From the NCBI GenBank assembly GCA_964007475.1, contig OZ023273.1, forward strand, positions 31,859,287-31,923,286: a DNA stretch of 64,000 bases, in the 5' to 3' direction. A program made the translations under genes and the position numbers. Of the stretch, positions 1 through 10,240 are shown one piece after another. The first letter of the stretch is position 1. Every line of letters begins with the position of its first letter. The notes below the pieces were generated by a model. That model was not told the DNA's origin. It saw only the letters and a program-made list of their open reading frames with translations, and searched no databases. Origin of the DNA: Hybos culiciformis (lineage: Eukaryota; Arthropoda; Insecta; Diptera; Hybotidae).

Positions 1-573
1 CTAGAATCACCGAGAGGCTATGCATTATTAATTGGTGTTGGTGGATCAGGAAAACAATCCTTAACACGTCTGGCGAGTTTTATTTCTTCTTTGGATGTAT
101 TTCAAATACAACTGTCAAAAGATTATAGCATAGCTGATTTAAGAATAAACATTAATTTTTTATACATTAAAGCTGGAGTTAAAACTCAACCAAATTGTTT
201 CTTAATGACTGATTCTGAAGTAGCCAAAGAAGAGTTCTTAGTTGTTATTAATGATTTGCTAGCATCTGGTGAAGTTCCAGAATTATTCGCAGATGATGAA
301 GTTGAAAATATTATTAATGCAATAAGAAATGAAGTCAAACAACAAGGAATTCCTGATACAAGAGAAAATTGTTGGAAATATTTTATTGAAAAAGTGCGAG
401 GAAGCCTTAAAGTAGTTTTATGCTTTTCACCAGTTGGGTCAACATTAAGAGTTCGTGCAAGAAAATTTCCAGCTTTAATAAATTGTACAACGATAGATTG
501 GTTCCATGAGTGGCCTCAAGAGGCTTTAGAATCAGTTTCATATCGTTTTTTGTCCGAATTTGATACTCTTCCG
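1..573 (+). CDS. Dynein heavy chain AAA4 exon, upstream duplicate copy (5' cut by window edge)
   Basis: Reading in frame 1 from the first base, this codes for the AAA4 module of an axonemal dynein heavy chain, the ATPase motor that slides ciliary doublet microtubules. The AAA4 P-loop [14 protein letters not shown] lies at about 34-75, followed by the family-typical [14 protein letters not shown] segment and [14 protein letters not shown]. The exon ends at ...LP with a gtaaaa donor at 574. It is nearly identical to 6725-7297: by eye only two base differences (72, 324), both silent. The ATG at 91 is internal and not a start. Whether this copy is transcribed is unknown; it could be a real exon duplication or an unmerged haplotype, since a 200-N gap lies between the copies. 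Confidence 0.85.
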
Positions 574-651
574 GTAAAATTAGAATACCCAATTTTTTTA
601 ACATTTAAGTTTTTTTTATATACATATTTATATATTTTTTATATGTTTTAG

Positions 652-1460
652 ATTGAACTTGCTACACCAATTTCACAATTTATGGCCGCTGTACATAATT
701 CTGTTAATGATATCTCACAACTTTATTTGGCTAATGACAAAAGATATAATTACACTACACCGAAATCATTCCTTGAACTTATAAGCTTGTATATAAAATT
801 ATTGGGTGAAAAATTTTCAGCGAATAAAGAAAGAGTAAGGCGTTTAGAAAATGGATTGATTAAACTGGCTTCTTGCACAGAAGAAGTTGATTCTTTGCAG
901 GATGTATTAAAGGATCAAGAAGTAGTTCTACTGTTAAAGAATGAAGCTGCTGATAAATTAGTTGAAAAAGTCAGCACGGAAAACGAAAAAGTACAAAAAG
1001 AAAGATTATTTGCTACTGAAGAAGAAAAAAAAGTACGTATAATTGAAGAAGAAGTTACAGAGGTTGCTGCTGTTTGCGAGGAAGATTACCGAAAAGCTCA
1101 GCCAGCATTATTGGCGGCACAGGAGGCGTTAAATACTTTAAATAAAACTAACTTAACTGAGTTAAAATCTTTCGGCTCACCTCCAGAAGCCGTAATAAAT
1201 GTTTGTGCTGCTGTGTTAGTTTTATTTTCATCTAAAGGTAAAATTCCTAAAGATCGTAGCTGGAAAGCTTGTCGTGGATTAATGGGAAATGTGGATAAAT
1301 TTTTGAATGATTTGATAACTTATGATAAAGAACATATTCAAGCTGATGTGATTAAAGCTCTTCAACAGTATGTTAGAGATCCTGAATTTGATCCTGAAAA
1401 AATTATGGCGAAATCTGCTGCTGCGGCTGGCCTTTGCGCGTGGGTTGTTAATATTCACAG
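652..1460 (+). CDS. Dynein heavy chain exon: end of AAA4 linker, stalk coiled coil 1 and microtubule-binding domain (duplicate copy)
   Basis: Phase-0 exon after a 78-bp intron (574-651) ending ttttag. It codes for the start of the stalk: an acidic, Lys/Glu-rich coiled-coil stretch in the middle, then the conserved NLTELKSFGSPP and KIPKDRSWKA motifs that enter the microtubule-binding tip, then AAAGLCAWVVNIHR. It ends with a split Arg codon (AG|gtactg). The translation is identical to that of the downstream copy at 7376-8184. The conserved microtubule-binding landmarks match the DNAH9/11/17 class as known from other animals. Confidence 0.85.
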
Positions 1461-1520
1461 GTACTGATTTTATAACAATTAAAAATACATCTATTACCTA
1501 TTTTATAAATATTTTTGAAG

Positions 1521-1802
1521 ATTTTATGAAGTTTTTCTAATTGTGGAACCAAAATTACGAGCTCTTACTGCTGCCCAAAATACACTGAAAGATGCCAGAG
1601 ACAAATTGACATTTTTGAATAATAGGTTAATTGAACTAGAAGAACAACTAATGGTTATTCAAGCAGAGTTTGATGCTGCTATGGGAGAAAAACAAAAATG
1701 TCAGGATGAAGCAGATAAAACTGCTTTCACTATTGATTTAGCACATAGATTAATTAGTGGAATGGCAACAGAAAAAGTACGTTGGGCGGAGTCCGTTAAA
1801 GG
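1521..1802 (+). CDS. Dynein heavy chain exon: stalk coiled coil 2 into AAA5 (duplicate copy)
   Basis: Joins the preceding exon across a 60-bp intron; AG|A restores Arg and gives HRFYEV, the family-typical junction. The protein is the return helix of the stalk (heptad-like LNNRLIELEEQL, QAEFDAAMGEKQK) and ends with KVRWAESVKG, the lead-in to AAA5. It ends in phase 2 (GG|gtcagt). In this copy the next expected exon (ITLPGDILLIS..., present at 9388 for the main copy) is missing: homology between the copies stops at 2635, in the intron, just short of where it would be. Confidence 0.85.
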
Positions 1803-1934
1803 GTCAGTTTGTTCTACCAATACGTAAATAGAGTGCTAGAATGATTTAAAATTTTTTAATTTCATAAGTTTATAATCATTTTCTAATGAAACTTCTGGGT
1901 TTAAAAATGATGTGTTACGCAGTAATGAATTATA

Positions 1935-2551
1935 CGGGTAGGTGACTTAAGGTCAAGTGACATAAAGTCAAGTGACCTTATGCCCATTTCAAAACGACAT
2001 AAAGTCAAGTGATATTATGTTGTTTTTGAAATGGACATAAAGTCAAGGTTAAAAAGACATAAAATCATTTGACTTTATGTCGTTTTAAAATGGACATAAG
2101 GTCAAGTTTGATCAAACAATAAGTTTTTTTTGGGGGGGGGTGCCTTAATCTAAAGAGACATAACATAAATTGATGTTATGTCGCTTTTAAAGCGGCGCCG
2201 GGAGGCGCGAACGCACACGAGCTACTACGCCCCGCACCCGCCGCGCCACCACGCGCCCGCACCCGACGCGACACCACGCGCCGCACCCGCCGCGCCACAA
2301 CGCGCCTGCACTCGCCACGCTATCACCCGCCGTTTTTTTTTATATTATTTCTGAAGGACCTGCCGTAATTTTTTTGGAAAAGGTCAAATTACTTACTTGA
2401 TTTTAGGCCTTTTCCAAAAGGATGTTCAAATAATTTTTATTTCCATAATTGCGATATATTGACCTTATGTCCTTTTATGTCCTTTTATGTCCTTTTAAAT
2501 GGACATAAGGTCACTTGACTTTATGTCACTTGACCTTAAGTCATCTACCCG
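1935..2551 (+). mobile_element. Fold-back element of the CATAAAGTCA word family, 8-bp target duplication, copy 1
   Basis: Terminal inverted repeats CGGGTAGGTGACTTAAGG / CCTTAAGTCATCTACCCG bound the element. It is flanked by AATTATA on both sides, extendable to 8 bp (GAATTATA or AATTATAC), as expected for hAT-like DNA transposons. Inside, the words gacataaagtca and tgactttatgtc occur many times in both orientations, so large parts can fold on themselves. The middle (about 2190-2335) is a GC-rich run of CGC/ACC-type repeats, unlike anything around it. No transposase is present. It sits in the intron after the stalk exons; the other copy is at 8659-9290 within the duplicated unit. Confidence 0.75.
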
Positions 2552-2650
2552 AATTATACACATGTATCTATACATTATACTCACACAAAAACACATGAGA
2601 CCAAATTATTAGAATTAATTTTATTCAAATTCCATATCGTAGAGAAGTTA

Positions 2651-2705
2651 GCAATACCGTAAAACAATATCCCAGCAATATCGTAAAACAATATCGTAAA
2701 CAATT
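2651..2705. repeat. Short direct repeat of AATATCGTAAAACAAT
   Basis: Two to three imperfect tandem copies of gcaatatcgtaaaacaatat just beyond the point where the duplicated dynein unit ends (2635). They lie near the duplication breakpoint. No coding potential is seen from 2636 to 2921. Confidence 0.5.
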
Positions 2706-2921
2706 TCCCAGGAAAAAATAAGTACTTAAATTGTAGTCACAATACAGGAAATTTTATTCGGTTACAGGAAATTTTATTCAAATACTAAATGTCAATTTTA
2801 TAAATATTTTTTGTTTTTATTTTCTCCGATTAATAAAGAGACATATGTTGTAAAATTAAATAAACAATTTGACGGGATTAAAAAAAATTGTATGGAAAAA
2901 AATAAAAAAAGTACAGCCAAG

Positions 2922-3997
2922 GGCTCCGTGAATTATCGCATAATGAATTATCAAATTATTTTTAAAATGAATTAACACATAATTTTTTTTTATGAGATAA
3001 TTAATTTAAAAACGAAATAGCACATAAATTGAAAAATGAATTATCTCATAAAAAATTATTTTTATGTGATAATTCATTTTAAAATGAATTAATACATAAA
3101 CTGAAAAATGAATTATCTCAAAAAAAAAATTTTACGAAAAATTTATGCACTAATTCATTTTAAAGTGAATTATCACATAAAAATGATTTTTCGGTATTTA
3201 TGCACGAAATAGCACATAAATTTATATTTTCATATTCTATGATCTAATTTAATTCATTTTAAAATGAATTAGTGCATAAAAACATATAAAAAAATACGAA
3301 TTATTACATAAAAATTGGTTTGTATGAGATTGTGTGCTAATTCATTTAAAACGAAATGTCGCATAAACTTCCGAAAAGCGCATACCTCCGATTGTTCTGA
3401 AATTTTGCCCTATTTTATTTGGAAAATGGCACATTTTTTTCTTTTTTTGAACGCTTCGCGAGAAGCGAATGGGACACGGTAGCGGTCCTCTATCATGCAC
3501 AATATCTTTTTCATACATTTTGTGCGGACAACTTTCTCTTTTACCAGAAGCGAATGGGACGCGGTAGTTATTGGAAGAACATGAATTATCTTATAAAAAA
3601 AATTATGTGATAATTCATTTTAAAAATTATGTGATATGTCATTATGCGATAATTGACGGAGCCATTATTTGTGCACTAATTCGTTTGAATACGAATTAGC
3701 GCATAAATCTGCATTTTCAAAATTTATGCACTAATTCGTAAAAAAACGAATTATCACATAAAATGTGTTTTTTGGTTTTTATGTAGTTCATTAATAATAG
3801 CACATAAATTCTAAAAAAATTTCATTTAAAAACGAATTATCACATAAAATTTATGAGATAATTCATTTATTTTCAAATTCATTTTGGTTTATGTGATAAT
3901 TCGTTTTTAAATGAATTACTGCATAATCTCATACAAATCGATTTTATGTGATAATTCGTATTTTTTTATATGTTATGACATTATGCGATAATTCGTC
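2922..3997. repeat. Palindromic word array (AATTATCACATAA), probably one complete fold-back element plus a second partial one
   Basis: The word aattatcacataaa and its complement tttatgtgataatt recur more than twenty times in alternating orientation. An outer inverted pair GGCTCCGT...aattatcgcataatg at 2922 and cattatgcgataatt...ACGGAGCC ending at 3663 looks like terminal repeats of one element. The array continues to about 3997 with a second terminal-like end. A less repetitive insert at about 3360-3570 contains agaagcgaatgggac twice. There is no protein-coding evidence. Confidence 0.7.
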
Positions 3998-4275
3998 TCA
4001 CCTAACCAAGCCTAGTGATATTTCGCATAGTTCTAAAAAATTCTAAAACGCTTTTAAATATTTATCAAATGTTAATGGTAATTTTGAATTTAAAGCCATT
4101 TTGATTTTGAAGTGGTAGGTTAAAATATTTCATAAATAAAAAAAAATAATTTTATGTTATGAATTAAAAGAAAAAAACATGAAACGTATGTAACTAAAAA
4201 GTAAAAAATAAAAACTATAAGTTAAAAAAAATTTTTTAAGAAAAGATGCTTTTTATCGAAGAGCCCAAAAACTTT

Positions 4276-4444
4276 AAAATAAGAATTTGTTTTTGGAAGG
4301 TCTTGATTAAATGTTCAAACTATTTTAAAAAGCGTTCGAGACCTTTTCAATGTACCCAATCAATATCTCTTATTGGTCTCGAACGCTTTTTAAAATAGTT
4401 TGAACATTTAATATCAAGACCTTCCAAAAACAAATTCTTATTTT
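4276..4444. repeat. Long perfect-stem hairpin (arms about 68 bp)
   Basis: 4276-4343 and 4375-4444 are inverted copies of each other, with a loop of about 31 bp; for example ctattttaaaaagcgttcga on the left pairs with the corresponding tcgaacgctttttaaaatag on the right. The arms are nearly perfect, which suggests a recent origin. No gene overlaps it. Confidence 0.8.
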
Positions 4445-4757
4445 GAAGTTGGAATTTTTTTTTTGTGCCCAATTTTTGGGTAGGTGGTACAGGCGGTCCC
4501 TAGAATATTGAATCCCAGACGGTTTTTGGGAGAAAGCCCCCATTTCGGAGATATGACCCTTCAAAGTTTTTATACGAAATTCGTTATTTATTTTCTCATG
4601 ACGTCTTTTCTAAATGCGTTCACACTTTCACTTTTTGAATTTTTTTTTTTCTCTTTTTGTAATATCTTTTTCCTTTTTTCGCGACTTTTTTTTGTTTTTT
4701 TGTTTTTCGTTTTTTGACAAAAAATTGCCGCCAACTTCCTAAAAGTATGCAATTGTT

Positions 4758-4957
4758 NNNNNNNNNNNNNNNNNNNNNNNNNNNNNNNNNNNNNNNNNNN
4801 NNNNNNNNNNNNNNNNNNNNNNNNNNNNNNNNNNNNNNNNNNNNNNNNNNNNNNNNNNNNNNNNNNNNNNNNNNNNNNNNNNNNNNNNNNNNNNNNNNNN
4901 NNNNNNNNNNNNNNNNNNNNNNNNNNNNNNNNNNNNNNNNNNNNNNNNNNNNNNNNN
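4758..4957. other. Assembly gap (200 N)
   Basis: A run of exactly 200 N, a typical fixed-size placeholder rather than a measured length. It lies between the two dynein copies, so their order, distance and even the reality of the duplication depend on this join. Any reading frame through it is meaningless. Confidence 0.99.
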
Positions 4958-5229
4958 ATAATGATTACTTAAGTTATAGAAAAAAAAATTTCTCTTATGT
5001 CGTTTTCAATTAATGACACAAAACGGCATAATATAAATTTAGGTTGAGTCACTTACAAAATTTAGTTTACGACACTTTCAGGAAGAGACAAACATCAATT
5101 TATCAAACACGCGGAGATATTGATTGATTATCTTCTGATAAATCTTCTGATAATATTTATAGAAGTTTCTATGTTTTATAAGTTTGGATGCTAAACGGAT
5201 AATTTTTTTACACAAAAACAAGTATTTAA

Positions 5230-5520
5230 AAAAAAGTTTTTTGAACAACATCCTTTTGGAAAACGCCTAAAATCAACAACACACCTTTTCCAAAAGAACA
5301 ATTACATATTAAATTAAAGTATTTTTTATTTAACTCAATTTGACTTTATGACTCTTTGGGTTTTTTCAGAATGAGACATAAAATCAACTGACTTTAAGTC
5401 CCTTAAAAAATTGACTTTATGTCCCTTTTGAATGAGACATAAAGTCAGTTGACTTTATGTCTCAAAAATTGAGACATAAAGTCAACTGACTTTATGTCCT
5501 GTTGATGTTGTGACACCCCA
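5230..5520. repeat. Degenerate relative of the CATAAAGTCA fold-back family
   Basis: gagacataaagtcagttgac and complementary tgactttatgtctc words alternate between about 5335 and 5505. An upstream part (about 5250-5300, with a ccttttccaaaag-type inverted pair) resembles the interior of the element at 1935-2551 and 8659-9290. The ends are not clear, so this is either a decayed copy or a fragment. From 5520 to 5885 nothing coding is seen; that stretch is the intron before the next dynein exon. Confidence 0.6.
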
Positions 5521-5885
5521 CCGCTTTTTTTACCTATAAGCTTTTCATTATATGCGATATTTTTAAATTTAAAACCTTGTTTTATTGTTGCGATAAATCC
5601 ATAAAAGTCTATACGGGCTAAGACGTTCCTAAGCCTACATTTTAGTATTCATAGTTTTATTATAGAAAATTTGACCCCTAATTATTTTATTAATTTTTTT
5701 TTTATATGTTAAAATGTTGATGTATATGAACATTTCTGCACTTTTATTATGGAGTTAATCAATTTGTGAAATGTAGGGCTCATATATATCTCAATATTTT
5801 GGTCAAAGTACGTCTTGGCTCCTACAATAATTAGAAATTAAGTTTGAATCCTTTTTTAAACATCTACTTACAAATTTGATTTTAG

Positions 5886-6105
5886 TGCACCTGGTGTCGA
5901 CTCATTGTATCACATTTTGTATTCAATTTTATCTCAACATTTGGCATTTCCGCAACATAAATTTTCCGATGATGTCAAGGACTTATGTCCTCTTTTAATA
6001 ACTACTGCAATTGGAGTACATCAAAAAGTTGCTTCATCACTATTACCTACAGCAATTAAATTTCATTATAATTTTAATTTGCGTGATATTGCAAATATTT
6101 TCACA
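5886..6105 (+). CDS. Axonemal beta dynein heavy chain exon, AAA3-AAA4 junction (main gene)
   Basis: The exon follows gattttag and enters in phase 2 (one base completes the first codon). It reads APGVDSLYHILYSIL, then TAIKFHYNFNLRDIANIFT, the dynein FNLRD(I/L)(A/S)NIF landmark before AAA4. It ends on a codon boundary at gtaagt. It is the first exon of the main copy visible here; the upstream part of the gene (tail, AAA1-3) is outside the window or in the gap. It acts in the ciliary or sperm-flagellar outer dynein arm. The phase-2 entry matches the phase-2 end of the duplicated exon at 1521-1802, so the two could in principle be spliced in frame. Confidence 0.88.
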
Positions 6106-6349
6106 GTAAGTATGAAAATTTAACTTATAAGAAAAGACTTAATTCTTACTAATTTTTTTTTAATATAAGATCATAATTTTGTGTTTTTAAAAGTATGTGG
6201 CGGTTTTCAAATTATATCTTACCGAAACGTTGGTAGACTTCTTTAATTCGTAGCGGTTGGTTATAAATTTAATACAGTCGATTTGATAAAAAAAATTAAT
6301 AAATTACAAGTCATAATATTTCATATAATAGCGAGACAACTTTTTTTAG

Positions 6350-7297
6350 GGAATGTTAACTTCAAATTTTGAAACATGCCCAAATCCAAACTTATTATTG
6401 CGTTTATGGGTGCATGAGGCTACAAGAGTTTATGGTGATAAATTAGTGGAGATAGAGGATATTAAGCTTTTTAATAAAATATTACTTGAACAAGTTCGTA
6501 AAGGAATTGAAAATTTTGGAGAGGATGTTGTTTTTGCAAAACCTTTAGTATATTGTCACTTTGCCAAAGGACTTTCCGAAATGAAGTATACGTCTATTAT
6601 TGACTGGGTTCAATTAAATAAAATTCTAAATGAAGCACAAGAAGGTTATAATGACTTGGTTGGTGCTTTAAATCTTGTTTTGTTTGAAGATGCTATGAGT
6701 CATATTTGTAGAATCAGTCGAATCCTAGAATCACCGAGAGGCTATGCATTATTAATTGGTGTTGGTGGATCAGGAAAACAATCCTTAACACGTCTTGCGA
6801 GTTTTATTTCTTCTTTGGATGTATTTCAAATACAACTGTCAAAAGATTATAGCATAGCTGATTTAAGAATAAACATTAATTTTTTATACATTAAAGCTGG
6901 AGTTAAAACTCAACCAAATTGTTTCTTAATGACTGATTCTGAAGTAGCCAAAGAAGAGTTCTTAGTTGTTATTAATGATTTGCTAGCATCTGGTGAAGTT
7001 CCAGAATTATTCGCAGATGATGAAGTTGAAAATATTATTAATGCAATTAGAAATGAAGTCAAACAACAAGGAATTCCTGATACAAGAGAAAATTGTTGGA
7101 AATATTTTATTGAAAAAGTGCGAGGAAGCCTTAAAGTAGTTTTATGCTTTTCACCAGTTGGGTCAACATTAAGAGTTCGTGCAAGAAAATTTCCAGCTTT
7201 AATAAATTGTACAACGATAGATTGGTTCCATGAGTGGCCTCAAGAGGCTTTAGAATCAGTTTCATATCGTTTTTTGTCCGAATTTGATACTCTTCCG
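6350..7297 (+). CDS. Axonemal beta dynein heavy chain exon, AAA4 (main gene)
   Basis: Joins the preceding exon in frame (IFT|GMLTSN). It contains LLLRLWVHEATRVYGDKL, FAKPLVYCHFA and LVLFEDAMSHICRI, then the AAA4 Walker [10 protein letters not shown] (about 6758-6784), [24 protein letters not shown], and [15 protein letters not shown] with [20 protein letters not shown]. Order and spacing follow the DNAH9/11/17 outer-arm class. From 6725 on it is duplicated at 1-573. AAA4 binds nucleotide and modulates motor gating in dyneins; the P-loop Lys and Ser are intact. Confidence 0.92.
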
Positions 7298-7375
7298 GTA
7301 AAATTAGAATACCCAATTTTTTTAACATTTAAGTTTTTTTTATATACATATTTATATATTTTTTATATGTTTTAG

Positions 7376-8184
7376 ATTGAACTTGCTACACCAATTTCAC
7401 AATTTATGGCCGCTGTACATAATTCTGTTAATGATATCTCACAACTTTATTTGGCTAATGACAAAAGATATAATTACACTACACCGAAATCATTCCTTGA
7501 ACTTATAAGCTTGTATATAAAATTATTGGGTGAAAAATTTTCAGCGAATAAAGAAAGAGTAAGGCGTTTAGAAAATGGATTGATTAAACTGGCTTCTTGC
7601 ACAGAAGAAGTTGATTCTTTGCAGGATGTATTAAAGGATCAAGAAGTAGTTCTACTGTTAAAGAATGAAGCTGCTGATAAATTAGTTGAAAAAGTCAGCA
7701 CGGAAAACGAAAAAGTACAAAAAGAAAGATTATTTGCTACTGAAGAAGAAAAAAAAGTACGTATAATTGAAGAAGAAGTTACAGAGGTTGCTGCTGTTTG
7801 CGAGGAAGATTACCGAAAAGCTCAGCCAGCATTATTGGCGGCACAGGAGGCGTTAAATACTTTAAATAAAACTAACTTAACTGAGTTAAAATCTTTCGGC
7901 TCACCTCCAGAAGCCGTAATAAATGTTTGTGCTGCTGTGTTAGTTTTATTTTCATCTAAAGGTAAAATTCCTAAAGATCGTAGCTGGAAAGCTTGTCGTG
8001 GATTAATGGGAAATGTGGATAAATTTTTGAATGATTTGATAACTTATGATAAAGAACATATTCAAGCTGATGTGATTAAAGCTCTTCAACAGTATGTTAG
8101 AGATCCTGAATTTGATCCTGAAAAAATTATGGCGAAATCTGCTGCTGCGGCTGGCCTTTGCGCGTGGGTTGTTAATATTCACAG
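7376..8184 (+). CDS. Axonemal beta dynein heavy chain exon, stalk coiled coil 1 and microtubule-binding domain (main gene)
   Basis: In-frame continuation (LP|IELATPISQFM) after a 78-bp intron. It contains DKRYNYTTPKSFLELISLY, the usual entry to the stalk, then a long Glu/Lys-rich helix, ALLAAQEALNTLNKTNLTEL, SFGSPPEAV, GKIPKDRSWKA and AAAGLCAWVVNI. These are the hallmarks of the dynein stalk tip, which contacts microtubules. It ends AG|gtactg (phase 2). The match across conserved blocks leaves little doubt about the family. Confidence 0.92.
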
Positions 8185-8244
8185 GTACTGATTTTATAAC
8201 AATTAAAAATACATCTATTACCTATTTTATAAATATTTTTGAAG

Positions 8245-8526
8245 ATTTTATGAAGTTTTTCTAATTGTGGAACCAAAATTACGAGCTCTTACTGCTGCCC
8301 AAAATACACTGAAAGATGCCAGAGACAAATTGACATTTTTGAATAATAGGTTAATTGAACTAGAAGAACAACTAATGGTTATTCAAGCAGAGTTTGATGC
8401 TGCTATGGGAGAAAAACAAAAATGTCAGGATGAAGCAGATAAAACTGCTTTCACTATTGATTTAGCACATAGATTAATTAGTGGAATGGCAACAGAAAAA
8501 GTACGTTGGGCGGAGTCCGTTAAAGG
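8245..8526 (+). CDS. Axonemal beta dynein heavy chain exon, stalk coiled coil 2 (main gene)
   Basis: A 60-bp intron is removed to give HRFYEVFLIVEPKLRALTAA. The exon carries the antiparallel return helix of the stalk, and ends KVRWAESVKG|, phase 2, with donor gtcagt at 8527. The following intron (8527-9387) is almost filled by the fold-back element 8659-9290. Confidence 0.9.
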
Positions 8527-8658
8527 GTCAGTTTGTTCTACCAATACGTAAATAGAGTGCTAGAATGATTTAAAATTTTTTAATTTCATAAGTTTATAAT
8601 CATTTTCTAATGAAACTTCTGGGTTTAAAAATGATGTGTTACGCAGTAATGAATTATA

Positions 8659-9290
8659 CGGGTAGGTGACTTAAGGTCAAGTGACATAAAGTCAAGTGAC
8701 CTTATGCCCATTTCAAAACGACAAAAAGTCAAGTGATATTATGTTGTTTTTGAAATGGACATAAAGTCAAGGTTAAAAAGACATAAAATCATTTGACTTT
8801 ATGTCGTTTTAAAATGGACATAAGGTCAAGTTTGATCAAACAATAAGTTTTTTTTGGGGGGGGTGCCTTAATCTAAAGAGACATAACATAAATTGATGTT
8901 ATGTCGCTTTTAAAGCGGCGCCGGGAGGCGCGAACGCACACGAGCTACTACGCCCCGCGCCACCACGCGCCCGCACCCGCCGCGCCACCACGCGCCCGCA
9001 CCCGACGCGACACCACGCGCCGCACCCGCCGCGCCACAACGCGCCTGCACTCGCCACGCTATCACCCGCCGTTTTTTTTTATATTATTTCTGAAGGACCT
9101 GCCGTAATTTTTTTGGAAAAGGTCAAATTACTTACTTGATTTTAGGCCTTTTCCAAAAGGATGTTCAAATAATTTTTATTTCCATAATTGCGATATATTG
9201 ACCTTATGTCCTTTTATGTCCTTTTATGTCCTTTTAAATGGACATAAGGTCAATTGACTTTATGTCACTTGACCTTAAGTCATCTACCCG
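8659..9290 (+). mobile_element. Fold-back element of the CATAAAGTCA word family, copy 2 (intronic)
   Basis: Same element as at 1935-2551, with the same ends (CGGGTAGGTGAC... / ...CATCTACCCG) and the same AATTATA flanks, carried along in the duplicated segment. It differs in the copy number of the GC-rich CGCGCCACC/CGCACCCG units (about 15 bp longer), a shorter G run, and single bases. It lies in the intron between the stalk and AAA5 exons. The GC-rich core gives open frames rich in Arg, Ala and Pro that are not genes. Confidence 0.75.
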
Positions 9291-9387
9291 AATTATACAC
9301 ATGTATCTATACATTATACTCACACAAAAACACATGAGACCAAATTATTAGAATTAATTTTATTCAAATTCCATTTCTTTAAACTAG

Positions 9388-9526
9388 GTTGAAAGAGAAT
9401 CAAATAACATTACCTGGTGATATACTTTTGATATCATGCTTTATATCTTACGTGGGATGTTTTACAAGACCGTATCGAAGAGAATTACAATCAAAATTGT
9501 GGTTACCCACTTTTAATGCAATGCAG
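9388..9526 (+). CDS. Axonemal beta dynein heavy chain exon, start of AAA5
   Basis: Joins GG|G to give SVKGLKENQITLPGDILLIS, matching the conserved (I/V)TL.GD.LL(I/L)(S/A) block of AAA5, followed by YVGCFTRPYRRELQSKLW. It ends on a codon boundary (AMQ|gtaagt). It begins 14 bp after the point where the upstream duplicate copy diverges and has no counterpart there. Confidence 0.88.
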
Positions 9527-9815
9527 GTAAGTACAAAAATATTGAACAGTAACAAAAACTTTATATGTCAAGAATAGATAACTTGCTGTTTTATTTTTAA
9601 TATAACTACTACCTGTTACAGTAATTGTAAACTACAGTACCACACAAAACCATCACTTTTAATAATAATAGTCTATTGTAGTAATAAAAATGCATTAAAA
9701 AAAATTGTTATTAAGAAACTATTTTTGTTTCTTTATATAATCATACTTAATTTTATAATTATTATAATTTTATTTAAAAAAAACTTTTACTTTAATTTCA
9801 ATTTGTATTTCTAAG

Positions 9816-9982
9816 CCTAAAATCCCAGCAACCGAAGGTAGTGATCCTTTTGAAATGATATGTGATGATGCCCAGATTGCTGAATGGAATAACCAAGGTC
9901 TGCCCAGTGATAGGATGTCAGCAGAAAATGCAGCAATTTTAGTTCATTCAGAACGTTATCCGTTGATGATAGATCCACAATT
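9816..9982 (+). CDS. Axonemal beta dynein heavy chain exon, AAA5
   Basis: After ctaag it reads [20 protein letters not shown], then [21 protein letters not shown], the highly conserved W.N.GLP.D..S.ENA(A/T)I block of AAA5 of axonemal dyneins. It ends CAATT|gtaaat, phase 2. It overlaps a spurious open frame on the opposite strand. Confidence 0.88.
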
Positions 9983-10240
9983 GTAAATTTTCTTATACTT
10001 TCTTCAACTTTGTTTTTAGCTACTGAAAAATTTAATTTATTTTGAAAATGCATAGAGAACTTCTTCAAAATTGATGATTTTAAAAAAATGAATTACCTAA
10101 ATTTTACTTTTTATATGGAACAATATCGGAAATGTTAAAATAAATTTATTCACAATCATAAATTTAAATCGTGAAGTAACTGTAACTAGGTATGCACAGC
10201 ATAAAGACTAGATTAATAATGGATTTTTAATTTTTGATAG

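Noticed and set aside
4370..4564. Open frame with KGHISEMGAFSQKP-like sequence
   Set aside because: Overlaps the arm of a long hairpin; I recognise no protein family and judge it repeat-derived.
4714..5013. Open frame across the gap
   Set aside because: Most of it is translated from N; it carries no information.
8901..9107. Arg/Ala/Pro-rich open frame in a GC-rich patch
   Set aside because: It is the GC-rich tandem core of the fold-back element; composition and periodicity explain the frame.
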